Source: Galerina marginata (lineage: Eukaryota > Basidiomycota > Agaricomycetes > Agaricales > Galerinaceae). Taken from it: a stretch of DNA of 64,000 nucleotides. Both the position numbers and the translations under genes were made by a program. Below the pieces are notes generated by a model that searched no databases, had not been told where the DNA came from, and saw only the letters and a list, made by a program, of their open reading frames with translations. Positions 12,015 to 23,500 of the stretch are shown here, one piece after another; position 1 is the first letter of the stretch, and each line of letters starts with the position of its first letter. The stretch is taken from the NCBI GenBank assembly GCA_023014335.1, contig JAECYW010000002.1:3844001-3908000 (forward strand), read 5' to 3'.

Positions 12015-13021
12015 TACCTTTGGACTTTTTAACTTAAATTTTATTTGTATTTCGCCACACAATTTATTTAAGCCTGGGGTATCTATTTATCTCTAAATTG
12101 TTGACCTCCAAAAAGGTGAGTGCCGGAGTAGACGAGAACGTTATCACAGCAACGTCGGTCGATGGTCATAATTTCTGGCACTCCGGCACATCTGGTGCCT
12201 CGAATAGCAGCATTATCTCGGGAGGCATGGGCAGGAGGATATCAACTGTCCATATATATATATTTATCATGACGATTACAATAAGCATGCCGGTCATTGG
12301 ATGGAAAAAAATTTACAACTCGATCAAGGTACAGTTGGACGCTGGGGTAGTAGGTCCCATTCCTAGCCAGCAGATATAGCAAGACTGCCGCTGCTGATTT
12401 TTGGGCCTTGAGCTCGTGCTATGCTGACGCCGAATGAATCCTGATTGTCTGAAAATTCGACTTCATAGGGACCTCCCCCAGCTAGGTGTATCTGAGGCAA
12501 GACCGCAAGAGTCGACCGGCACAAAGCACATCGCCAAGGCGGGCTGTTTGGCAAAGACTGAGAGTATTTTGTCCGTTGTCAGAATGATTGACCCAAGACA
12601 TGGAGAGAAAGACACCGTAAAAGAATGCATGAGAAGTACGAGTCACATATGACCCTGAGTAACTTGAACCAAACCACGTTTCGTCAAATTTATTCTTCGA
12701 GATCAAGTTCAGGCCCCTTCGGTGCCAATCTGGTTTCATATGCTAAACCGAGTTAGCGAGAACCATTAGGCGATGCCTCATCCTTCGTTCTTACGAGAAA
12801 GAAACGGCAACCTACCACAATCTCACATCGGAATCAAAAACAAATAATATAACTTAATGAAAGAGGAATATCAGATCCTATTTTATTGGTGCATTGACAT
12901 ATTTGAAGAGACGTACACGGTTCGTTCATGAGGACGAATGATATCAAGGTCCAAGGAGAAAAGATCGAGCTCTCCGTAGTGGGTAGCGCCATGCTCCCAG
13001 TTCAAGACCCAGATTAATTGC
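12015..13021. other. Intergenic between convergent genes
   Basis: This is a convergent 3' region of about 1 kb. It is AT-rich in places, with a short TA run near 12250. No frame longer than 95 codons is seen and none is convincing. Confidence 0.5.
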
Positions 13022-14132
13022 TTACCTCTCAGTCGGGGTGAACTCTTCATCTTCATCTTCATCTTCATCTTCATCGACTTCTTCGTCGACTTCTCCGGCA
13101 AGTTGTTCTTCAGCGTCGTCTTCATTATGGGCAGAATCCAGCCCTGTCGATGAGGTTTGATTTTGCGACAGCCGCCGTTGGCACTGGGTTTGGGAGATCG
13201 GAAATGAGACGAGTGAACTTAAGAAGAGAAGAGCGCAAAACTTGCCTGGTACATGGCTGTCCAATATCCGCCCCAGTACATAGCATTCAAAGCACGCTGG
13301 AAGGCTTCGTCCTGACTGACCATGGCGCCTCCTGGCGTATCTGGAATATAGTTCATGTTCGCAAACGCTGGCATCGTAGGTCCCGAATCTGCGGGAGCTG
13401 TGGAAATCTCATCGAGCGATGGATCATGCGTGGGGACGAAGGTGTCAAAGTCGACAGGTTTCGAGTCGCGTTCAGTGTCCTCATGTACTGCTGGGTCAGG
13501 TGCAGAGGCGGTTTGGATCGTCGTGACATTAGGCCTGGAAGCTGCATTGGAGGCGCGTTTTGAGGGATCTACAGGAATGTTGTACCATCTGGAAATCAAT
13601 CAAGTCTGAGTTCGCTTGTATGAAGGTCATAAGAGTGGACAAGCTTGACTCACAGAGGTGACTTTTTCACTGGCTCTTTTTTCCAGTCCTTCTCCGGTCC
13701 ATGATAAGCTTCGTATTCTTCAGTGGCGGCCTCCCAAGCGTCCAAAAGGGCGGAATCATCCCATATTTCTTGATGTGTTAACTCCCGACTTTCTTCCTCT
13801 TCTTCGAATTCTCCTTCAGCCTCCATATCTTCGTTGTCGAATCCTCCCAGTTGTCCTTGTTCTTGATATGTGAAGCCATACGCAGCATTCATGTGATTTT
13901 TAAAGTCTTCATGAAAGTTGTCATGGTGCGAAGTTGACGCGTTTCCGGCCGTATGGGTCTGATTTGAACGGAAATCATCGCGGTATTTTGCCCTTTGGTT
14001 GTTGTTCCTCTTTCGCTTTTTGTTTGGAGGCCGTTGTCCCGCACGAGAAGAAGGCGAGGGTTTTGTCTGCTCTTCCGAGTGACTGTAAGGTAGAGTTATA
14101 TCATCGTAAGATACGACGGGCCTTGTAGACAT
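13022..14132 (-). CDS. SMN1: Survival motor neuron (SMN) homologue
   Basis: Exons 14132-13654, 13588-13246 and 13183-13022 give about 327 aa. The N-terminal half contains the Gemin2-binding helix signature WDDSALLDAWEAATEEYEAYH (about residues 130-150). The second exon ends in a YG-box-like segment, QRALNAMYWGGYWTAMYQ, the oligomerisation motif of the family. No Tudor domain is visible between them, which is common in fungi. Lysine-rich segments (NKKRKR) suggest nuclear targeting. SMN assembles Sm rings on spliceosomal snRNAs with Gemin2. The last intron would start with GC (CAG|GCAAGT) and end at CAG, 62 nt, opening an acidic Asp/Glu tail. If it is retained, the protein stops at 13219 after ASFALFSS. 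Identification rests on the two motifs and their order. Confidence 0.8.
13045..13074 (-). repeat. GATGAA hexanucleotide repeat encoding an Asp/Glu tract
   Basis: Five tandem copies of CTTCAT on the plus strand encode alternating Asp-Glu on the minus strand in the last exon of the SMN homologue. This is a likely length-variable site. Confidence 0.9.
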
Positions 14133-14413
14133 CGTAGCTTCCGGAAAGGAAAGCTCGTCTTAAAGATTCGCGAGCGAAAGAGTATTTGTTTGGCAAGGCA
14201 CAGACCAAACAAGCGAACACTGCATTTTTGACTGTCATCCTGTGCAGAGAGTTCCAACGCCATCTCTTCCCATTACCATACAAGTTCTAATTCCACCTCG
14301 ATCGGTTTTTTCGATGCCTACACGGTTTACAAGCGTGCTCGGAACAAGGAAAAATTCTGATTTTTGTAATTGTAGGGCAAGAAACAAAGATATCGTAAGT
14401 CCGGGTGATTTAG

Positions 14414-16621
14414 TTACAATGAAAGTTCCATTCTGGCGGATTCAATAAGCTTTTCGACATTTCCTGAGCGCGGCGTCAACTGAAGCTTGAATGGTTTCGG
14501 GTGACTGCAGAAAGACATTCATTGTTGAACAAAATGCTCGCATCATTCTCGAGAACATACCTGACCAACCCGTCCGTATATTGGATTAAGGGCTCGACAA
14601 CCTTGCCGTCACCGTCAACAGGTTTTAATATATTGTAAACTGACAAGATAGACGCGATGGCAAGCCACGCTGTATTCTGTACAAGGTGGCGACCCGGACA
14701 AATGCTGTATGCAAAGTCAGCACCTTGGAACGGAAGGAAAAATAGAGATTCTAATGCACCGTCGACCAAATCCAAATGCACCGATTATACTTGGGTCTGC
14801 CTGGACTTCAGCCTCGCCCTCTTGGATAAACCGTTCAGGCCGGAACTTGAACGGCTCAGGGTATATTTCTTCGTCGTGGAGAATGGCCCTTTCATCGCAG
14901 GTTTAATAGCAATATAGAAAGGAAAGAGCAAGAAGGCTTACCAAACATTGGGGGTAATCGTAGCACCTATCCGTTCTGGTCAAGCATTGCTCAATTGAAA
15001 ACGGTAGCCTATCTTACCTGCGGGGATGCGATATCCATCGTACACATCTTCACGAATAGCACGGTGTGGGAGAGCTAGGCGACACATAAATATGTATGGG
15101 CCCGATAATAGATATGCGTCTTACTCACCAAGTGGAGTGACCGGACCCCATCGCATCGTTTCGGAGATAATTGCATCGATGTACGGCAAAGATTCTCGGT
15201 CACTGAAATCTGGCAATCGAGATTTTCCAACAACAGCGTCAAGATCAGCCTGAGCACGGTGTTGAACGGCGGGGTAATGGGCCATTGCTAGCATAAACGA
15301 GTTGAGTAGAGATGCTGTCTATTCAGAATGTAAGTCACTGAGAAAAGAGGACACTGTATCCGCTACATACTGTATCAGATCCCGCTGTAGATGTAGTAGA
15401 TTTAAATTATTCCCAAGACAGGGTTGCGAGGACTTGCATGCTCACCTAGGTACATGATAGCCGCACAATTTCGGACGACTTCTTCCTCTTCAGTATTTAT
15501 ACTACCTTCAGCCTTCAGCCTTTCCAGATTGTCAAATACATAAGATTGTTGTGCGACGCCATCGGCCTGTAGGGATGATTCAGAGCTTACTCTTGGGATG
15601 GAAAGACAATAACCTACGATTGCTTGCTTAGTAGCCTTGAATGGGACATCTCGAAGCGCGCGTGCGCCAACGGCCCACACTTCGGCTTTCCTCTTGAAGC
15701 CTGCTCCTGGAAACCACTCTAAGCATTGCCAGAACCATCTCCGTGAGGTATAATTCAATCAGGACAGGAGCAGAGACCATACTTGGGATGTGCTTCAAAG
15801 CGGGGATGTACTCCACTAAATAATTTCCGGCATGTACAATTTGCAGCAGGGGCTCGAGTGCATTGAGCACCAGCCCGACATAAAAGTCATCCACGGGTTG
15901 AATCTCATAGCCATAGGCCGCGCGCAAGACAATGGAGGCAACATAACTGCAGGCTAGTTAGTGGACAGTCGAGAAAGACATGCATACAACTTACTGTCGT
16001 ATATGGGCGGGAAACTCTTCTGGGGATTTCGAGAAGTTCTCGAGGAGAGTAATCACGGCTTTCTTGTGGGAAGGATAGTACGAGGAGAGGTTGCGAGGTT
16101 GGAAATATTGATGAAAACTCCTCCGGTGACGTCTAAAGTCGTTTACTAAACTATTCCGAACTGGAAAGGAAAAGTAGATTTCCTACCTCCATCTGTCAGT
16201 ATATGACATGTGAGCGAAGTCCCATTCCCAGTCTACAAGCTCATTCGCCATGACCTGCAGAAAAGGTGTGTGAGATTGACGATTGACACACGCAGCCAGA
16301 GGACCGAAGGACGATTGATACCATTCTGGGCCTGTCGGAATAGTTGAATGAACGTTTCTCAAGCAGCTCGGTGGCCGCTTTCGAGGAATTAAGGATGATT
16401 GTGGTGTGGCCAAAAACATTGAGGTGAACAATCTCTCCGTATTTCTTCTGCCATTCCGTATAAGTAAGCCACGCATAATCGTGAGGTATGTCGGATGCGT
16501 TGCCAATAAGGGGGAAACCATTTGGCCCAGGAGGCAATGGCAAGCGACGCGATCGCCTGTGCCAGAGGTAAATAAAGTACGAGGGGATAAGGATAGCAAG
16601 GAAAGTTACGATTGAATGCAT
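14414..16621 (-). CDS. Cytochrome P450 monooxygenase
   Basis: Thirteen exons join in frame to about 513 aa: 16621-16322, 16254-16187, 16132-15995, 15946-15783, 15718-15618, 15566-15446, 15384-15371, 15318-15129, 15074-15018, 14966-14942, 14888-14760, 14704-14561 and 14504-14414. The N-terminus is a membrane anchor followed by the proline-rich hinge PLPPGPNGFPLIGN. Further landmarks are RSFNYSDRP, DRWRRHRRSFHQYF, WFPGAGFKR, the I-helix AGSDTT (encoded by a 14-nt exon), the K-helix ETMR, PERF, and the haem loop FGFGRRICPGR carrying the cysteine ligand. All catalytic landmarks are intact. It resembles the OrdA-like/CYP5144-type P450s abundant in wood- and litter-decay mushrooms. It would sit in the ER membrane and use a reductase. 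The substrate cannot be told. Confidence 0.93.
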
Positions 16622-17514
16622 ACGAGTGGTTATCAATAGGCGAGGCCCTTCTCCATTGTCGCTTTATAAAGCTGTAGGAAGCAGTCGGCAGATGACAGGA
16701 TGAACAGATCGTCCGGACCCAAATGGATGGGTGTGGGGGATGACGATACGCAATACAGAAACCCTTCCTTTCTCGACTTCAAGAAGCCGAATTCCATCAT
16801 GCAATTGGGGCGGACATCAGGAGATTGTGGTCATATACTTAGATAGATGTGAGAGGCGGGTTTATGTTGTGACGAGTCCTATTTATAGCCCAGGGTGTTC
16901 ATCCGGTTATTGACTTTTATTTGCATACTGTAGCTCTGCCTCACAAATTGTAAGTGAACACCATGAAATCCGCAACTACAGCACTCTTCATACTCGCAGA
17001 TAATGTTTGTCCTCGACCTTAGCCCAAACTGAAGGTCACTCGTACACGGTTCGAATGGTCTCGTGTACTTTGGCTTTTGAAAATAACCTATGGGCACCAA
17101 CTAGGCACGATGGCCAGCAGATCCCCAGTCACCAGGCTTGTGGTGACCTCCGCCTCTTGGTTTCCTTCTTCCGGCTGTGAGACTCCATTGAGAGTCAAGG
17201 TGACCTTTCTTCGTCACTGAAAAGCAAAACGCGACCAGACTAATCCCTTCGTCGCGTTTTTAACCCCAACGTCGCGACGCACTTCTAGACATCCATAGCC
17301 GAACGAACTAGATGCCGCCACCAAAAACCTTGGGTACAGCGACGACGGTCCTCGACGGTCACTGCATAGCCCTGGTAGTTTCGCGATGTCGAATGTATAG
17401 GTCACTTGTTTTCATCTTCAAACCTGACGATGTATTTTCATAGAAACATTTTGAAATGATTTGCATTATTACAAGTAAAAACTAAGACCGAGAAACCGGG
17501 CATGACTGCATGAG
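16622..17514. other. Intergenic, P450 promoter and helicase 3' flank
   Basis: No supported frame is present. It contains the P450 TATA box near its left end and the 3' flank of the minus-strand helicase gene at its right end. Confidence 0.5.
16663..16668 (-). promoter_or_regulatory. TATA box of the P450 gene
   Basis: TATAAA on the minus strand, within the palindrome CTTTATAAAG, lies about 45 nt upstream of the ATG at 16621. Confidence 0.6.
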
Positions 17515-20500
17515 TTACATACTCCCATAGATACATTTGTCGTCATCTATGGTCGAGGGTTCGATGTCATCGTAGTCGAGTTCTTGATCATTTTCCCAAC
17601 AGTCGCCAAAGTGGGCAAAATCACCAATATCTTCCGTGTTCAATTCTGGTCTTTTGCCTTTCTTCGTGGACTCGGGCTTGTGGGCCTCCTGTATACCCAA
17701 ATGCACGAATTGGAGTTTCTCGGCAACATCCTCAGGTAATCTGACAGGCAGCTGACGATCACAGAGAAGCCCCAGCACTTCTTGAATGCAATGGTTTAAC
17801 TCATCAACATTGCACCGCTGATGCAAATCCGATTGAGGCTCCAAGGCGTGTTGCTGGAATTTGATGCCCTTAATCAAAGAACTGTTTGTGGTACATGTCC
17901 ATGAGAAAACGCAATCAAGGCGAGCTATCACAACTTACTTGAGACGTGTAAGAGCCGGGCCTACTTCTTCCAGTGGTTCGCTTCCTACGCTATCGGGTCT
18001 CAGCCTCTTTCTTAGTTTTATTTTCTTCTTTAAGGCTGCGGCATGTAAGGCTTCCAGCGAACATAAGAGGGGAGGAATAAAACAAAGGAATCGGATCTTG
18101 TAACTCGGAGAACGCCTGTCTTGAAGCAGAGCACAAACCATCGACGCATCGCTCCTTCTAAACCTGGGTCTTCGAATAAACGCCGTCTTTCCAAGACAAT
18201 GCGGCATTTCTTCTGGACGAGAGAAACGGCTGCTAGTTCCTCTTCAGAGTGGCCTCGGTAGAGAGACTCAGGGATCTCAGTTTCAGGAATGAGATTTTGG
18301 TCCTCCACAGTATCAACATCGGCAATCCCCTCGTCGTCGTCGTGCTGGTCTTCATCACGCATTTGCGCCTCTATATCAGAATGAGGCAAGTCACTGTCAG
18401 GCAGAACAGGTAGTGGAGTAGGAGACTGATCAGATAGTTTCCCGCTGAGAAGGGGAAGAATATCCTCTTGTTTCGTGTAAACAATTCGCCTCGGAAAGCT
18501 GGAAGCTTGATAGACTGGGGATCGAAGGAAGCCTGAAAAGGAGAGCTGCACGAGTTCATCGAAGGCCGAATTCTCCAAGGATCGACGTGTTGCCATTATG
18601 ATGCCGCCGAAAGTTTGCGCATACACATAACTTATTGAGTTCACTGTTAGGTTTGAGGCGAAACTGAGTCGAGAAAGAAACTAACCCTGAATAGAGCCGC
18701 GAAAAGCCGCGATGGGGACGCAAACGTAATGAGGTAACAGTGGCGAGTATTTCCTCCTGAAAATCTCTACTCCTGATGTTGCAGCCAACTGCCAAGGTGG
18801 CACAATGAATATGCCGTATGGTGCATTTAAAGGACTTCACTTACGTAGCCCAAGAACCCGACATCTAATGTGCAAGTCAGTGATCTGCGACGCGACGGGC
18901 CAAATACAGGACACGTACATTCGAGAGATATAGACACTACGAATTTTATTGTCCTGCGATGCGATTGTGCACATTTCGGGACCATACAAAAGATGACCTG
19001 ACAATTCAACGGGTCAACCGTTGTTTGAGGACAAGGGCAAGACAATTTTCTCACCACAACGATAAGAGGAATAGAGTGCTTCAAGTAACATCTTCAAGGG
19101 CTGGAGTAATAACCCATATCTGCCCCTGTGTTGACATGACGCTTCGAGGGGATCAAATTGCAGAAGGATATTGTTCAGCCAACTACGGGGTAAGATTACA
19201 CCGTGAAAAGTTTTGTTCCATCGGTATTGGTTGAAAACAATCAATAAACCGCATATCCTTTCGATGAAGGCGCAGAAAACGTTGATGTCGATATAAATTG
19301 ATGCATCCATGACGTGGCTATATTCTGCAATTTAGCTTGCTGAACTAAAACATTTCTTGCTTCTTACCGAATAAAAAGAACGCCCATGTGTAGACTGGAA
19401 GGTTCCTTTCCATTGAACGCCAATAGGAGCTCTCGGAGAACGTTCTGGCGGGATTCTTCTCTAATGTACCTTGGAGGAATATACGACGAGGCAACAAACT
19501 TTGAACGGTACATGTACGTTGACGCTTCTTTTTTGTCAAACTTGAAGGCGAAATCAGCAGTTTGCATCACAACAGACAAGAAAGACTCGGGCGAGGAAGT
19601 CAGGTATTCCAGATCGTAAGCGACAGTGCGGACCCAATCGATCAGGACCGTCAACGCAATTCGGAGGTTTGGATGTCCATCCACATCCAAGGGGCGCGAG
19701 GAGCCAAGCAAGTAATGTGGGGGGTTGAGCGCCTCGTGTAACTTTCCTATCCAGAACCTATAAAATAGAAGTCAATGTACGGAACTTGAATGAATAGTAA
19801 GAAAGAGACTTTTGTTGTGCTCGCATTTCTGCGCGGAATTGGATGTTGTAGATACTCTGGTAAATCAGAACTTGTAATAGATGAACTTCCAGCCATTGGT
19901 TAGACAAAGAAGCATCTGGCGACCCGTGCTGTAGAGAACATGTCAGGGGTTCACAGTCACCGAAAGCTATATGTCGAAGACAGGGGAAGAGCGCAGGTGC
20001 CTTCCGGCACATATCGTTTTCTCTAGTAACTCGGTCCAACAAACGTTCTTGCATGCATTCGCGGAATGATTTGAGAAGCTCATCAGCGGACAGGATATGA
20101 GCAGCGTCTTGTCCATCTTCCAGCAGTCTTGTATGTGAAACATGGCGATGGATTAAAGTCCCAGAAGGTACGACGAAATGGTTCTCCTGCTCATCTGGCT
20201 TGATCGCAAAAAGGGTCCATACGCGCTTGTCGATCGCTGGGTTGATAAGGAAAGCCAGGTCATGCAGAATGTGGATATAGTCAAAGAACTGTGTGAGAGT
20301 ACGTGACATTTCGACGATGTCCGCATCCTTGAATGACGGAATTTGCGTAAAATGATAATCAAAGCATAGTAGTGCTGCATTCTTGTTCCCTGTGTCGAGG
20401 AACGTGGCTGCAAGGTCGGAAAGCTTGTGAATATCGGCTGAAGCTATCGTTCGAAACATCTCAATCTGATAGACGAAGTAAGGCCGCATTAATGATTATA

Positions 20501-23500
20501 GGTGGATAAAGCAGAAAAATTACATACTTCGCGAAGGTCATTTTGGTCCATCGAATTTGGGTCCAACAAATTCAAACGATCCAGCAATTGGGAAATCTCA
20601 GGTACTTCTTGATTTGACAGTGCTAATCCTCCTAGTGAAAAGTGCTGCCAGAGGCCGGAGAAAACGGATTCTTTGGCTCTTTTCATGGATTCCTCCTCAC
20701 AACTATCATGTTCGATAAACAGGTCGATAGCCTCCAAAATTCTTCCTTCCGAAAGATGAAGGTTGGCAGCTTCAGTCTTCCTACCGTGAAGAAGAAGTAA
20801 ATCTAACTGTGCGAGGTTGAGATCGCGATCGCCAAGATATTCGATTTCTTCATCGACTGTCGCAAAAAGTTGATGGGCTTTTCTGAGTAGCGGGGAGTTG
20901 ACAATGAAAATGTTAGCAGATTCGGGAACACAAGCCAGCAGCTACCTACCCAAACTCCTTCCTCGTGACGAAATGGAGACGAGTAACGTCTTGGATAGTT
21001 TCCAAAAGATCACCGTCGATCCTGTCTCCATGTTGTATGATGATGTCGTGAAGTTCCTCGTATGCTTTCTCTTTATACAGCAATCGGGCAGCTTTGGTGA
21101 AGTTTTCTGCCAACCGATACCCTTGTGCGGCTGATAGCGAGTCGCCGGAGTCTTCAAAACAACCAGCAGAGAGTGTGTAGTAGTATTTTTTGGCGTTGTG
21201 GACAGAAGTATCACATGCACACGAGGAAAATGCTTCAGCCGCGACTTTGAAAGCATTTCTACGGTTGTTGGCACTATCTCTCTGGCGGTGGGTCGCAGTA
21301 CGTTCTGCGACTTGCCGAAGGTAGAACGCATTGGCCATGGAAGCCTCTCGCGTTTTTTGGGCTTTCTCATAACTGTCTCTAGCCAGCGCGTATCTTTGGT
21401 TGTCGAATAATTCTTTGGCCCTCTTCGCCCATGCTTCCTTTGTCGAGGATGCAGCAAAATCAGACAAAACATCGTCGGGGCTGCAACTGCGTATTTGATC
21501 ACGACTTTCCCAAAAGTTCTGCAGGGAGTATGTCATTCAATTATTCAATGGAGTATTTTCTCAGACAAACGAACCCTCATCGGCTCTCCTTTCAACGATT
21601 CATCTGCAATTCGGAAGTTGTTTCGAGCACGGGTAATTGCGATATACAGAGATTTGAGCTTTATGAAGCAATGTGTTTCAATAACACATCCGATGAGCAT
21701 ACGAGCAAGTAAGAATACCTCGGAACATATCGCCGCATGTCGAGTCACGTCAAACTTTGGGGTGGATAGCCGTTCTTGAGCTGAACTACTGGAAATAGCA
21801 TTGAGAACAACTCTCCATTGGGACACGTCGATAGTAGAGTCATGGAAGAAGTTATATAGAAAAACCTGAAAGGGATCCATATGTCAAATTATTGAACATG
21901 GGTAATGTTTTCGTACGTCGTTGAATTCCAGGCCTTTGCTGTCGTAAATGGTCCTTAACTTGATAGTCAGAGGGCCGTACTCCTGCTATAAAATTGGGAG
22001 AGCCTACAGGATCAGCCCTATTTTCCCCATTTCATCTTCGAGTCGTTCTTTAGCAGCATCGTTGCGAACGATGATACCTGAGGTAGCGTCAGCAACCCCC
22101 CAAGAACAGCGTAAAAGGCAGAAACTGACATTGATCGGCACCCAATTCTATTCTCTCCCGGCTGCGATCGTGAGACATGGTTTGCACATTTAATAATAAG
22201 GGAGCTACCTGTTTGTGTCCCGAGATAGAAAATGCCTCTGTGGTGTAAGGCTTTATCATTGAGTTTGGAAATGCACAGATAATTTTACTTACACCCCGAA
22301 TGAATTCTGGATAAATATCTTGGTAGAATATTGGCACCGCCCCGTTTGCAATGCCTCGCTCTGGCGCAAGAATGTCGATTGTGTTCGGCCAGTACTCTTG
22401 GATCAACTCGATTACCGAATGCGCGCAATTCACGATTCCAGCATGTGAGCGGTAATTGACCGCAAGATGAAACATCTTTGGTTGCTTTGGTTTGTGTCTT
22501 ACTGATACAAAACCGGCCAAATGGAGATTCCTTTGTACCTAGAGTCATATCAGTGCCTGTCCTTCTACGCCTTCACGAGAGATAGCTTACTTCAAATTTA
22601 AACATTAACCCCTTCAAATCATCGAAGCGAAATGAGCTCCCAGCGGAAATGGTTTGTGCAGTATCGCCCGCCCAAAATAATCCATCCGGATTTCGACATA
22701 ACATGCGTAGCACTTTTGACAATCAATGAGGTGAGTACAAATGCGCTGGAAAGGACAAGAGGTTGCCTAACCCAACGCATCAACGAGTAGGTTGTCTTGC
22801 GCTTCGTCGACATACCTGGGAGGCGTAACAGATGTCAGGAGAAAACTTCGAGAGCATACAAACAGGGTTAAATTTGGCATACAGATGGTCAAATTTCTGG
22901 CCGGCAAGAGATTTTTTGGTAAGACTGCGAAACACGTCGCGTGTCCTAAGACGACTCAGAAGGTGCGATATAAACGACATATGGTGCTGACCTATCCGAA
23001 GCATCGAAATCACCTAGACTGATCTTGATTTTTTGGTAAGATTCGAAAATGTTGTAAATTTCCGAACGGTGGTTGGCAAAAGCTGGCTGAGTTCTGAACG
23101 ACAGTGCCTCATATTTCTGGCGATCCAAATAGCCATCGGCATACGTCAGTGTTCCGAGAGAGCCCTTGATGACACCTGGAATCGAATTCCACAACAAATC
23201 ATAAATAAGCAGAAGCTGATTACTCACCCATAATCTCGCTGAAGACTGATGATGGGCCTAAAAACAAGTATTAAAACTGCGTAGAATATGGGTATTAGGA
23301 TATCGACACGGACTGAGTTTTTTTTTCAAGGAAGACTGTGTGAAGTGTGGCCAGTATTCTCCCAAAAATCGATTAAAGGTAATTAATTTCCCCCGTGTTC
23401 CTCTAGGGGAAGCCGATTGGGGAGATAAGACCGACGACTGTGTTTGGAGTATATTGTTGAGTTCGTGATTCCCTGGTCCACAGTCTAGATCGGCTTCAAT

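Noticed and set aside
14414..16621. P450 as the core of a secondary-metabolite cluster
   Set aside because: The neighbours (SMN homologue, giant helicase) are not biosynthetic, and no synthase is near.
17040..17070. GGTTCGAATGG, resembling a tRNA B box
   Set aside because: No matching A box or acceptor and anticodon stems could be built around it. No other tRNA or rRNA signal was seen in the window.
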